From Cordylochernes scorpioides (Eukaryota > Arthropoda > Arachnida > Pseudoscorpiones > Chernetidae), in the NCBI GenBank assembly GCA_030710605.1, contig CP092877.1, forward strand, positions 42,082,406 to 42,146,405: DNA of 64,000 bases. Reading direction: 5' to 3'. How positions within the stretch are numbered: the stretch's first letter is position 1; the number at the start of each line of letters is the position of its first letter. Shown here one piece after another: positions 42,711 through 51,676 of the stretch. Under the pieces are notes generated by a model. That model did not search any database. It was not told the origin of the DNA and saw nothing but the letters and a program-made list of their open reading frames with translations. A program made the position numbers and the translations under genes.

Positions 42711-44135
42711 TTTTTATTATTTTTTTTTCGTCTCAATTTACAGGTGGTACATTCGAGCACAGCTCGCGAGTCACCTTGTCCTTGCTATTTACACATGGCG
42801 AGTTGGTGGAGTAGAAGTGGTCCCCCTATGCCTTGCAGGAGGGCAGATGTTGGGCGATGAGCTCTTGACTAAGTGTCAGGGCCGGGTCGTCGGAATCGCG
42901 GATTGATATTTCCTTTATTTTGTAGAATATCTTGTATGGTTGGATTATTTGAATTTTGCATTTGAAGGTATAATTTCTTAACGGAAGTTTGGTACATATC
43001 TTCTAGATCGGGTTGGTTCAAGTCCTCCTTCAGTATCTTGTTTGATAGGTTGAATGGAGCTCCTATACTTGTCCGAAGGCAGATTCTCATAAATGCGTTT
43101 ATCCTGTTTTTGTTTGTGGTTGTAATATATTTACACCAAATTGGGAGTGCGTAAGTTACTATCGGGAGGATACAACTTCTGTATAGAGTAAACTTTTGTT
43201 TTGTAGTCAATTTGCTTCTATAGTTGAACAGGCTTGATAATGTTATTTTTGCGATTTTTGCTTTCTTTATGACATTTTTGACATGCATGTTGAATTTCAA
43301 CTTGGAGTCTAAGGTAACTCCAAGATATTTAACTCTGTCAGTCCAGTTAATAGGGCTTTGGTTTACCTTTAGGATGGATTGTGGCTTGAATTTTTTATTG
43401 TCTAGTGGAGGACAAATTATTGCCTGAGACTTTTTTGGGTTGATGTCTAATTTCCAATCATTGCACCATTTGGTTATACTGTTTATGTAATTTTGGAGTT
43501 GTGTAGTTATTATTCCTATTGATTTGGAGTTTGATAAAATTGCTGCGTCATCTGCGAAAAGTTTTATTTGACATTTTGGATGTGGAGGGAAATCGCTGAT
43601 GTAGATGTTGAATAGGTAGGGTCCCCAAGGATAGAGCCTTGAGGGACTCCAATCTGGGTTGGTTTTTCCGTGGTTATATAATTCCCTTGCTTTGTTGAAA
43701 AGGTTCTGTCCTGGAGATAGTTTTTCAAGAATTTGATAAAATCCCTTGGAAATTGATTTTTTGTTATTTTTGCTATCAAGCCATCATGCCATACTCTATC
43801 AAAGGCTTTGGTAAAGTCTAGAAAAACATCACCTACTGCCTCCTTGTGGGACTTTCTTATTTGGATGTAGTCTATTACTGTGATTAGCTGGTGGGTTTTG
43901 GAGTGTCCTTTTCTGAATCCAAATTGTTGAGGAATGATAAAGTTAATAGAATCCATGTATGACTGCAATCTGCGAAGAACGATTCTCTCGTATACCTTAC
44001 CGATGGTAGAGAGAAGGCTGATTGGTCTGAGATCTTCAGGTGATTTGACAGGTGATTTTTTTGGAATGGTTATGATAATGGCATGTTTCCATGTCTTCGG
44101 GAAGTAGCACAGGTGTAATGCAGCATTGAAGATCC
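42711..44135 (-). mobile_element. Jockey-like LINE, 5'-truncated
   Basis: 1.43 kb. A 13-bp target duplication CATTGTTGTTGTT lies at 42698-42710 and 44136-44148. The minus-strand 3' end is an A-rich tail (T-run on plus, 42711-42728). Only the RT and C-terminal part of ORF2 are present, as expected from 5' truncation during target-primed insertion. Confidence 0.88.
42869..44135 (-). pseudogene. Jockey-like reverse transcriptase (partial)
   Basis: 43564-44135 has the RT palm: PKKSPVKSPEDLRPISLLST, GFRKGHSKTHQL, DFTKAFDRVWHDGL and GVPQGSILG. One frame over, near 43545, FADDAAILSNS holds the catalytic aspartates. The C-terminal region 42869-43300 continues (LYRSCILPIVTYALPIW). Frameshifts near 43600 and 43300 show decay. 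Confidence 0.9.
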
Positions 44136-44176
44136 CATTGTTGTTGTTGTTTATTATCGTTTGTTTATATAAAAAA

Positions 44177-44358
44177 CTAGCGGACGTACCCGGCTTCGCC
44201 CGGCTTTTACCCAAGTGAAAGTTTGCCAAACGAACATTTGTTAAAATAATATTTTGGCGGGAAACATCAACTTCCGACTGAAACTATTCTAGCTAAGATA
44301 AATCATTTTTGTTACCCTTCTCCGCCAAAACCTCTAATAAACATAGGGAATTTTGCAA
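44177..44358 (-). mobile_element. Helitron family 1, 3' end
   Basis: Starts (plus strand) CTAG at 44177-44180, then CGGACGTACCCGGCTTCGCC and the usual ACCCAAGTGAAAGTTTGCC. The body runs into the 37-bp minisatellite. The 5' end beyond the minisatellite is not recognisable. Confidence 0.7.
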
Positions 44359-44790
44359 GTAGGTACCTGCATAAACCATTGGAACTGTTGCAGGTGTAGG
44401 TACCTGAATAAACCATTGGAACTGTTGCAGGTGTAGGTACCTGAATAAACCATTGGAACTGTTGCAGGTGTAGGTACCTGAATAAACCATTGGAACTATT
44501 GCAGGTGTAGGTACCTGAATAAACCATTGGAACTGTTGCAGGTGTAGGTACCTGAATAAACCATTGGAACTGTTGCAGGTGTAGGTACCTGAATAAACCA
44601 TTGGAACTGTTGCAGGTGTAGGTACCTGAATAAACCATTGGAACTGTTGCAGGTGTAGGTACCTGAATAAACCATTGGAACTGTTGCAGGTGTAGGTACC
44701 TGAATAAACCATTGGAACTGTTGCAGGTGTAGGTACCTGAATAAACCATTGGAACTGTTGCAGGTGTAGGTACCTGAATAAATAGATTGA
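44359..44790. repeat. 37-bp minisatellite, 12 units
   Basis: The unit GTAGGTACCTGAATAAACCA plus TTGGAACTGTTGCAGGT repeats at exact 37-base steps from 44359 to 44766 with almost no variation (one GCATAAACC, one ACTATTG). Each joint contains CAGGTGTAGGTACCTG, a near-palindrome. The overlapping minus-strand frames are only the repeat read in three phases. Confidence 0.95.
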
Positions 44791-45021
44791 GAATGTTATG
44801 TGAAGAATTAGGAAATACAAATTCAGGAAGACACGGCAATTTATTAAAGGCAACAACAAATTAAAATCTATTATTTATTTGGTTAACCCATACTCCTGGG
44901 GCGTAATTAAAATGAATAAAATAAAAAAGGGAAGCAAAGAGGGAATTTAACAGTGTAGCAAAATATGAATATCAGAATTAATAATCTGTACATAAATGAT
45001 AAATATTTCGCTACAATATAC

Positions 45022-45359
45022 TGTTGCACCAGGTTGCGGCTTGGCAGACTCTTCAGCCATGATTCTCTCCTGTGCTGGGTCTGGCATCTTACCAGAGCGT
45101 GTTCCAACCATCCTACAAATTTATATAAGGGAATAATGAGATAAGTCTACTTTAAGTAACCTCCAGAATGATTTATCTATTTTCTCACATCAAAGAGAGC
45201 AGTGAAGTCACACGTGTACCTAAATACAAATGATGATAATCTAATCTGTTTTAAATAAATATCATAGAATATTTTATATAAAAATAAATAAATATATAAT
45301 TTAAATTTCAAATATATTAAAAATAATATAAGAAATACGCAATTAATCATGATGTAACA
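45022..45359 (-). repeat. Gypsy-4 3' LTR (contains pol stop)
   Basis: 338 bp, TGTTACATCATGA...GTGCAACA on the minus strand. The pol frame enters it and stops at 45343-45345. Confidence 0.96.
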
Positions 45360-46971
45360 CTTCCCCCTCTCCAGAGGTCGTCACGTCCTCGTGATTGACC
45401 TCATCAATTCTTTCAAAATAGGGTTTGATTCTTGAGACATGGACAATCAATGGGTCTTGGCCAGGATTATCTTTTGGTTCAATTAAGTAATTTACGTTGG
45501 ACAGCTTCTTTAATATTCTATATGGGCCAAAATATTTTCTCAGTAGTTTCTCACACTTTCCTATTTTCCTAATTGGTGTCCAAACTGCTACTAATTCTCC
45601 TGGTTCGTAGCTTCTTTCCATGTGTTTCTTGTCATAGTTCTTTTTCATTCTTTCTTGAGTCTTTATTGAGTTGTTAATAACTAATTTTCTTGTTCTGTTT
45701 ATTTTGTCTAAGTGATGTTTTATGTATTCATCATAATCATCCTTGTCAATGTCCACTGAGATATTCCTGTCGTCCAAAAGAGACGTGGGTTCTCTTCCAA
45801 ACATCAGGAAAAAGGGAGAATATCCTGTGGTTTCCTGAATTGTAGTATTGTAAGCGTGAGTGATGAATGGGAGTATTTCGTCCCAATTCTTCTGATCAGT
45901 GTTCACATACATACTGAGCATATTGATCAATGTTCTATTCAACCGCTCTGTCAATCCATTAGTCTGGGGATGATAGCTCGTTGTGAAGCAATGTTTAATC
46001 TTGCACGTTTTCATCACCTCTTTCATTAAATTACTGGTAAATTGAGAGCCTCTGTCACTAATAAGATATTGCGGGGCTCCGTGCCGGAGAAAAATATCCT
46101 CTACTAGAAATTTTGAAACTTCTTTCACTGTTGCTTCCGAGACTGCTTTTGTTTCTGCATATCTAGTGTAGTAGTCCGTCAGCACGATTATCCATTTTTT
46201 CCTGTTTTTCGTAGATGGCAATGGACCAACAAAGTCAATTCCAATTCTTTCGAAAGGAAAGTTGGCTGGGGGAATGGGCTGTAGTAGTCCAGAAGGTAAT
46301 TGGTTTGAGCCTTTTCTACTTTGGCAAAGGTGACACGTCTTAACGAACTCTGAGACATCCTTTAGCATGGATGGCCAAAAGTATTTACTCTTTATTCGGT
46401 ACATGGTTCTGGCGACACCCAGATGGCCATTCGACATATGATTGTGATATTCTTTCATAATTTCTCTCTTTTTCTTCTCTGGAACCACAAGCAACCACGC
46501 CCTGCCTTCAGGGTTCGGGTTTTTCTTAAAGAGGCATCCATCTTCTACTTTAAAGTTTTGCGCAATTGATCGCCTGCTTCCATTAAGGGTTTTCTTAACA
46601 CTTTCGATAAACTTATCCTCTTCGTCTGTTATTTGATTTAAAAATAGCCTTTCAAAATCCTCATCCCAATCAGTTTCTGGTAAGGGTCCCCTAGATAAGC
46701 CATCGGCGTCCAGATGCTTCTTTCCTGATTTATGTATTATATCGAAGTCATATTCTTGAATTTTCAATGCCCATCTTGCCAATCGACCTGTTGGATCCTT
46801 CAAGTTTTTGAGCCAGCATAAGGCGTGGTGGTCTGTTACTATTTTAAAGTGTCTTCCATAAAGGTAGGGTCGTAATTTTGACATTGACCAGACAACGGCC
46901 AGACATTCTTTTTCAGTGGTTGAATAATTTTGCTCCGCTTTACTTAGGGTACGACTCAAATATGAGATCAC
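45343..46971 (-). CDS. pol: Gypsy-4 RNase H and integrase
   Basis: The frame is open past 47150; the listed methionine is internal. RNase H: HTDASNIGIGATLV just upstream, TTEKECLAVVWSM, IVTDHHALCWL, DADGLSRG. Integrase: HNHMSNGHLGVARTM...CHLCQ zinc module, IGIDFVGPLPS, ISDRGSQFTSN, QTNGLTERLNRT (the DDE residues), and a GPY/F-type FGPYRILKK in the C-terminal domain. All catalytic residues are present. Confidence 0.95.
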   Translation of the reverse strand: MISYLSRTLSKAEQNYSTTEKECLAVVWSMSKLRPYLYGRHFKIVTDHHALCWLKNLKDPTGRLARWALKIQEYDFDIIHKSGKKHLDADGLSRGPLPETDWDEDFERLFLNQITDEEDKFIESVKKTLNGSRRSIAQNFKVEDGCLFKKNPNPEGRAWLLVVPEKKKREIMKEYHNHMSNGHLGVARTMYRIKSKYFWPSMLKDVSEFVKTCHLCQSRKGSNQLPSGLLQPIPPANFPFERIGIDFVGPLPSTKNRKKWIIVLTDYYTRYAETKAVSEATVKEVSKFLVEDIFLRHGAPQYLISDRGSQFTSNLMKEVMKTCKIKHCFTTSYHPQTNGLTERLNRTLINMLSMYVNTDQKNWDEILPFITHAYNTTIQETTGYSPFFLMFGREPTSLLDDRNISVDIDKDDYDEYIKHHLDKINRTRKLVINNSIKTQERMKKNYDKKHMERSYEPGELVAVWTPIRKIGKCEKLLRKYFGPYRILKKLSNVNYLIEPKDNPGQDPLIVHVSRIKPYFERIDEVNHEDVTTSGEGEVLHHD

Positions 46972-47099
46972 CTTCTCTTCACCACCGATGTCTTGGACAA
47001 GTGTTGCACCTATGCCGATGTTGGACGCATCAGTATGAGCATAAGTAGGTGCATTTGGATTGAAGTGACCTAAAATTGGTGGACTTAATAGTGCTGTTT

Positions 47100-48605
47100 T
47101 TAGGGTTTGAAACGCTTCCTCTTGTCTTTCTGTCCAGGTAAATGATACACTTTTTTTATAAGGTTGGTCAAAGGGTCAGCAATTTTTGAGAAGTCTTTGA
47201 TAAATTTTCTATAATATGAACACATTCCCAAAAAGGATTGTACTTCTTTGACCTTTTTGGGCCGAGGGAAATTTCTGACAGCTTTGATGTTATGTTCCGC
47301 GGGTTTTATACCATGTTTGCTCGTTATATAGCCGAGAATCTCCAATTCTTCAAAAGCAAATCGGCATTTTTTGTCGTTTAACCTTAAATTAGATTCACGA
47401 AAACATCTAAAAACAGCTTCAAGTCTTTTGAGGTGCGTTGGAAAATCCGGGCTATATATGATAACATCATCCAGATAACACAAACAAATTTGCCATCTCA
47501 GATTTCCAAGCATATTCTCCATATTTCTCTTAAAGGTAGCAGGCGCGTTACAAAGTCCAAAAGGCATCACGTTGAATTCATATAATCCATGTGCTGTAGT
47601 GAAAGCTGTTTTCTCTTTGTCTCTTTCTTCGACTTCAACTTGCCAATATCCAGATCTGAGGTCTATTGCTGAGAAGTGTGTAGATCCTTGGAGAGTATCC
47701 ATAACTTCGTCTATTCTAGGGATCGGATAGACATCTTTTACTGTCACATTATTCAGTTTTCTGTAGTCCACACAAAATCTGTATTTACCATCTCGCTTCT
47801 TGACCAATATTACTGGAAAAGACCAGGGGCTAGAAGATGGCCTAATTATGCCTTCTGTAAGCATCTCGTCAATTTGCTCTTTTATAATATCTCGTTCTTT
47901 AGCACTTACCCGGTAAGGCTTGTGTTTAATTGGCTTCGCGTCTTCTGTGTCTATCCGATGTTTTGCCAAATTGGTTCTCCCTAATCTCGACGAAAAAAGA
48001 TCTCCATACCTTTCTAAAACTTGTTTTAACTCCTTCTGTTCCTTTGGTGAAAGATTTTCGTTTATTTGGAATCTAGGTTCTTTGTTCTCTTCTACCTCTC
48101 TTTCTCGACTCACATTTATTTTCGCTGGACTACTTCCAAAAGCCAATGTTTGGTTTTTCATTATTTTTAACGGTCGAGGATACGGATTAGTTATCCAGAT
48201 GTGTGTTTCCCTATTTATAACATTGATCAAGCTTCTTGCTAGACGAAGTCCATTTGTTTGAAACATTTTGCTGCTCTCCTCGATAATATATTCTCCATCC
48301 TCTGTTTCTACCAATGCCTTGATCAATTTCATGGAACATTCCGGTACAATGGAATCCTTGGCACTCTTTATTTTCAACATTTCAAAATTGATTTCGTCAT
48401 GATTATTCGTTAAATCGTATTTGATAGTTTCTTGCTTACAATCTATTTTTGCGTTCATTTTCTTAAGGAAATCTCTCCCAAGAATTAATGTCCGTAAATG
48501 CGTTTTCAATATCACAAAGTTGTGTGATAATGTTTCGTCATCAATTTTTATATTTAAAAATATACTTCCTACCATGTCCAATTTTTTTTCCATCGGGTCC
48601 TGCAC
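47100..48605 (-). CDS. pol: Gypsy-4 protease end and reverse transcriptase
   Basis: Protease C-terminal part (LILGRDFLKKM), then RT: FCVDYRKLNNVTVKDVYPIP, FSAIDLRSGYWQVEVE, MPFGLCNAPATF and YLDD in ICLCYLDDVIIYS, then the thumb (SFLGMCSYYRKFI). The frame is joined to the upstream protease through an A8 run at 48582-48589 and to RNase H through an A7 run at 47151-47157. Each is one base off the conserved frame. Confidence 0.94.
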   Translation of the reverse strand: MQDPMEKKLDMVGSIFLNIKIDDETLSHNFVILKTHLRTLILGRDFLKKMNAKIDCKQETIKYDLTNNHDEINFEMLKIKSAKDSIVPECSMKLIKALVETEDGEYIIEESSKMFQTNGLRLARSLINVINRETHIWITNPYPRPLKIMKNQTLAFGSSPAKINVSREREVEENKEPRFQINENLSPKEQKELKQVLERYGDLFSSRLGRTNLAKHRIDTEDAKPIKHKPYRVSAKERDIIKEQIDEMLTEGIIRPSSSPWSFPVILVKKRDGKYRFCVDYRKLNNVTVKDVYPIPRIDEVMDTLQGSTHFSAIDLRSGYWQVEVEERDKEKTAFTTAHGLYEFNVMPFGLCNAPATFKRNMENMLGNLRWQICLCYLDDVIIYSPDFPTHLKRLEAVFRCFRESNLRLNDKKCRFAFEELEILGYITSKHGIKPAEHNIKAVRNFPRPKKVKEVQSFLGMCSYYRKFIKDFSKIADPLTNLIKKVYHLPGQKDKRKRFKP

Positions 48606-48809
48606 AAATTTTTGCGAGTTTACTTATACCATGGCCTGTATCGAGGGCTGTTCTGAGGTCGACCACTGAGAGGTCAGCACCTGTATCAACCAAAGCTTCA
48701 AAAGTCCCTATCTTGTCCACGTTAATTTTTAATTTGTATTTAGGGTCCAACTTCTTGATTCCGTTTATGGTCGACTTGCTTTGATTGACAGATTCAGGCG
48801 CGACGCTTA
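48541..48809 (-). CDS. pro: Gypsy-4 protease start (-1 frame relative to gag)
   Basis: Contains FEALVDTGADLSVVD, the aspartic protease active site. It has no start codon of its own: the frame opens right at the gag stop and is reached by -1 slippage on T TTA AAC. It leaves the pol frame at the A8 run. Confidence 0.88.
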
Positions 48810-49955
48810 GTTTAAATCTTCCAACACGGAATATCTATTCCGGGTAGGAATATTTGTCTGTGTGTTATGACATACATCGGCATAAAGCCGAGGTCCTGAT
48901 TTCTCTGATATTTCATTCATTTGGCATTTCTCTTCGACCTTCTCTTGGGTATCTGCTGGATCCTCTTCTAAGATTCTTATAAACTTGACCCTACAATAAC
49001 GGGCCACGTGCCCTGGCTTGTTACATTTAAAGCAGATTGGTCTTCCATCTTCCGTCCTATTTTTGCTCACTTCTTGGCTTTTATTGTAGGTGTTTCTCTG
49101 AAGGTTTGGTTTTGGCACAAAGTTAGGATTATAAGGACGTCTAGGGGTAGAGGGCTGGGGAAAGTTGTTTCGATACTGTCTGGGAGTAGGAGGGGAGTCC
49201 TTCTTGTAATTATTGGAAACAGGGGCTTGGGGCCTGGAAGTGGTCTGGTAGTTTCGTGCGGCAGTCGGCGGCACGTACCTCGATTGTTGTTGGGGTCTAG
49301 AATAGCGTGGACCGTTATATAGGTTTCTGGATTTCTCCACACGTTCCCGATACTTCTTTTCAAAAGAATCCATTTTCTTGCACACGACAAGAAGGTCATC
49401 GGTCGTTTTAGGAGGGTTCAGGTAGAGCGCGAATGAGTACTCTTTTTTCAGTCCTCCAATAACATGTTCAATTTTTGTTTCTTCTTCCATTGCGGGGTCA
49501 ACCTTGTTGCACAACACTAGAATGTCTTCCGCGAACCTGATTGCTGGTTCATTCCAGTGTTGCATTCTGTTGAGCTTCATTCTAAGTTCTTCTTTATTCG
49601 CGTCCAAAGAAAAATCCTGAATGAGGCGGATTTTAATATTTTCCCAGCTCGTGAAACTAGCTTTGTGTAAATTCAACCAGGTTTTAGCGCTTCCCGTCAT
49701 GTTCATGGCGGCATAACGAGAGATAATGTAGTCTGCCCAATGGTACAGGAAGCCAATTTCTTCAAGAGATTGAATCCATGGGCGAGGGTCTTCCGTTCCA
49801 TCATACTTGGGAATGTCGATGTTGGGATTCAGGACAACTGGGTCGGAACTAGCATCTCTACCAATTGTTGCACCAGGTTGCGGCTTGGCAGACTCTTCAG
49901 CCATGATTCTCTCCTGTGCTGGGTCTGGCATCTTACCAGAGCGTGTTTCAACCAT
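48807..49955 (-). CDS. gag: Gypsy-4 gag, starting inside the LTR
   Basis: 382 residues. The retrotransposon capsid region PKYDGTEDPRPWIQSL...HKASFTSWENIKIRLIQDF is followed by an Arg/Pro-rich segment and one CCHC knuckle (CFKCNKPGHVARYC). The start methionine at 49955 is 90 bases inside the 5' LTR. There is no other methionine before the conserved capsid start, so initiation in the LTR is required. The frame then crosses the LTR edge (49866) and the TGGTAGAGATGC sequence that should be the primer site. Confidence 0.92.
   Translation of the reverse strand: MVETRSGKMPDPAQERIMAEESAKPQPGATIGRDASSDPVVLNPNIDIPKYDGTEDPRPWIQSLEEIGFLYHWADYIISRYAAMNMTGSAKTWLNLHKASFTSWENIKIRLIQDFSLDANKEELRMKLNRMQHWNEPAIRFAEDILVLCNKVDPAMEEETKIEHVIGGLKKEYSFALYLNPPKTTDDLLVVCKKMDSFEKKYRERVEKSRNLYNGPRYSRPQQQSRYVPPTAARNYQTTSRPQAPVSNNYKKDSPPTPRQYRNNFPQPSTPRRPYNPNFVPKPNLQRNTYNKSQEVSKNRTEDGRPICFKCNKPGHVARYCRVKFIRILEEDPADTQEKVEEKCQMNEISEKSGPRLYADVCHNTQTNIPTRNRYSVLEDLN
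48810..48816 (-). promoter_or_regulatory. -1 ribosomal frameshift site, gag-pro
   Basis: The minus strand reads GAT TTA AAC TAA: heptamer T TTA AAC in gag phase, touching the gag stop at 48807-48809. U UUA AAC is a canonical -1 slippery heptamer, and slipping leads into the protease frame. I did not establish a downstream pseudoknot. Confidence 0.8.
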
Positions 49956-50203
49956 CCTACAAATTTATATAAGGGAATAATGAGATAAGTCTACTTTAAG
50001 TAACCTCCAGAATGATTTATCTATTTTCTCACATCAAAGAGAGCAGTGAAGTCACACGTGTACCTAAATACAAATGATGATAATCTAATCTGTTCTAAAT
50101 AAATATCATAGAATATTTTATATAAAAATAAATAAATATATAATTTAAATTTCAAATATATTAAAAATAATATAAGAAATACGCAATTAATCATGATGTA
50201 ACA
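49866..50203 (-). repeat. Gypsy-4 5' LTR (contains gag start)
   Basis: 338 bp, near-identical to 45022-45359. It encodes the first 30 gag codons. Confidence 0.96.
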
Positions 50204-50455
50204 ATACAAACCATTCAAAGATTAAAAGTATACAATAAATAAATCATTCTTTCTATTTTTGAGAGTTAAGAAATCATACTAATTATTATATACAGACTCT
50301 GAAAGACCTAGCTTCGCGCGTCGCTGCGATCTCTGGGGTATAATTAGACTATTTTGCTGTGATTTCAGAAAAAAGGAAATAGAAACAAACTCTTCCATGG
50401 TACTACACAATTTACACTTTATTTATACTTGAACTATAATTTTATTCTAATGCTT

Positions 50456-50743
50456 TTAAATATACAAAATTTTTGTTTTACCTGTTTTATCGGGTGTATA
50501 TACATATAAGTTTGAAGGGTTTCCTACACGTGAGCTAGCTACATAGAGCTGTCCATGTGAGAAACATGGAACTTCCAAATTAAGTCCACATACTTTCAAG
50601 GATTGTCCTTGTGCTTTGTTGAAAGTCATTGAAAAAGCAGTTCGCACAGGAAACTGTAATCGCTTAAATTCAAATGGCAGATCAGGTGGGAAAAGGGGAA
50701 TACGGGGCAACAGTACATCTTGCCCTTTGAATTTCCCATTCAA
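50456..50743 (-). pseudogene. Helitron helicase C-terminus
   Basis: GKFKGQDVLLPRIPLFPPDLPFEFKRLQFPVR and SMTFNKAQGQSL, with LYVASSRVGNPSNLYVY: the last superfamily 1 (PIF1-like) helicase motifs. It is separated from the rest (51677) by the Penelope-like insertion. The initial methionine is fortuitous. Confidence 0.92.
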
Positions 50744-51310
50744 TCTGATTATCCAGTTGGTTTCACAAACAAATGGATTAGAAGATATGAAATAGATAGG
50801 CCAAATTCAAATAGGAATATAGATGATTGCAATAATATAATTATTCCATATTTGAGAGATATAGATAAGGAAATATCTAGAATTTTGAGAAAATTTAAAT
50901 ATAATATTTGGTACAGTACGGGGACAAAAAGGTAATTTTTAACTAGAAATAGAATAATGAAGGATAACATAGGCACATTAAAACCAAGTAATGTAATTTA
51001 TGGAATTAAATGCACACAATGTGACAAAATTTACGTAGGAGAAACAGGCCGTAATTTAGAGACTAGGATTAAAGTACACCAACAGGGTTTAATGGGGAGA
51101 AGGGCGTTAAGCAAAATTGGGGAACATGCATTATATTCAGGACATAGGCCAGATTGGAATGATATTGAGATATTTCATAGGAATATAAAATTTAAAAAAG
51201 AAAGATTATTTTTAGAGGGGTGGGTATCACGGGAAATGGGGAAAAGAACTTTAAATGTATATGAAGATATTCCGCTACAATACAATTTGTTTTTAAATTT
51301 AAAAAAGTAG
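50737..51310 (+). pseudogene. Penelope-like GIY-YIG endonuclease region
   Basis: The RT-endonuclease linker (PVGFTNKWIRRYEIDRPNSN...FKYNIWYSTGTK) is followed by GIY-YIG: VIYGIKCTQCDKIYVGETGR, RIKVHQ and GEHALYSGH. A TAA at 50933-50935 breaks the frame, which resumes in phase. The CxxC motif inside the GIY-YIG (CTQC) is typical of Penelope-like elements. The RT is missing. Confidence 0.9.
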
Positions 51311-51597
51311 TTATAAAGGGTAAGTATAAACTGTACATAATAGATATCGATTAATATATACTATTGTGAAATCTTTTAAATGTTATTATTATTTTTATAT
51401 TTATTTTTGTTTATAATTTCTTAATATATATAAATATGTATATCATAATTTTATTTCAAAGATCGTAGTCTTTGTGAGTTAAATATTTATTTTTGACTCG
51501 TGCTTTGGATGTTGTACAAAATTTCGAATATCGCGTGAGAACGCCCTTAGAGCCTTAGACTGATTTTTAACGCCTTGCTATATGTTTTAATTTTTAT

Positions 51598-51642
51598 TTG
51601 CTCCTGACGAGGACAAAAGCTTTTTGTCGAAACGTCGAGGTA
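51598..51642 (+). ncRNA. Penelope-type hammerhead motif, probably degenerate
   Basis: Core CTGACGA is at 51604-51610 and GAAA at 51629-51632, cleavage triplet GTC at 51634-51636. Stem II is GACAAAA/TTTTGTC with one unpaired G on the 5' side. Stem I is only CTC/GAG. Stem III is the palindrome ACGT and needs a dimer. Hammerheads of this form lie in the terminal repeats of Penelope-like elements. Confidence 0.7.
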
Positions 51643-51676
51643 ATAAAAAGATTTATACTGGCCGAGGTGTCTTTTT

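Larger units (their letters stand above)
41968..44176 (+). repeat. Repeat family X, copy 2, interrupted by LINE
   Basis: Left part 41990-42710 and right part 44149-44176 together correspond to the reverse complement of 12281-13037. The LINE at 42711-44135 fills the gap. Confidence 0.7.
45022..50203 (-). mobile_element. Gypsy-4 LTR retrotransposon, young and nearly intact
   Basis: Two 338-bp LTRs (45022-45359, 49866-50203) differ at only about two bases. The target duplication ATAC is at 45018-45021 and 50204-50207. The polypurine tract GGAGAGGGGGAAG (minus strand, 45360-45372) abuts the 3' LTR. Gag, protease, RT, RNase H and integrase are complete. The only frame breaks outside the gag-pro joint are in an A8 and an A7 run. 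Confidence 0.97.
50737..51668 (+). mobile_element. Penelope-like element, 5'-truncated, in the Helitron helicase gene
   Basis: A 3' piece of about 0.93 kb: linker, GIY-YIG endonuclease, then a noncoding end with a hammerhead motif. It lies opposite to the Helitron. Helitron coding is collinear on both sides (MMNN at 51680, NGKFKGQ at 50743), which fixes the insertion point. Confidence 0.9.

Noticed and set aside
44293-44859. Long minus-strand frames of 175-188 residues with repeated YLHLQQFQWFIQVPTPATVP
   Set aside because: They are the 37-bp minisatellite read in three phases; 37 is not a multiple of three, so all phases give the same cycling peptide.
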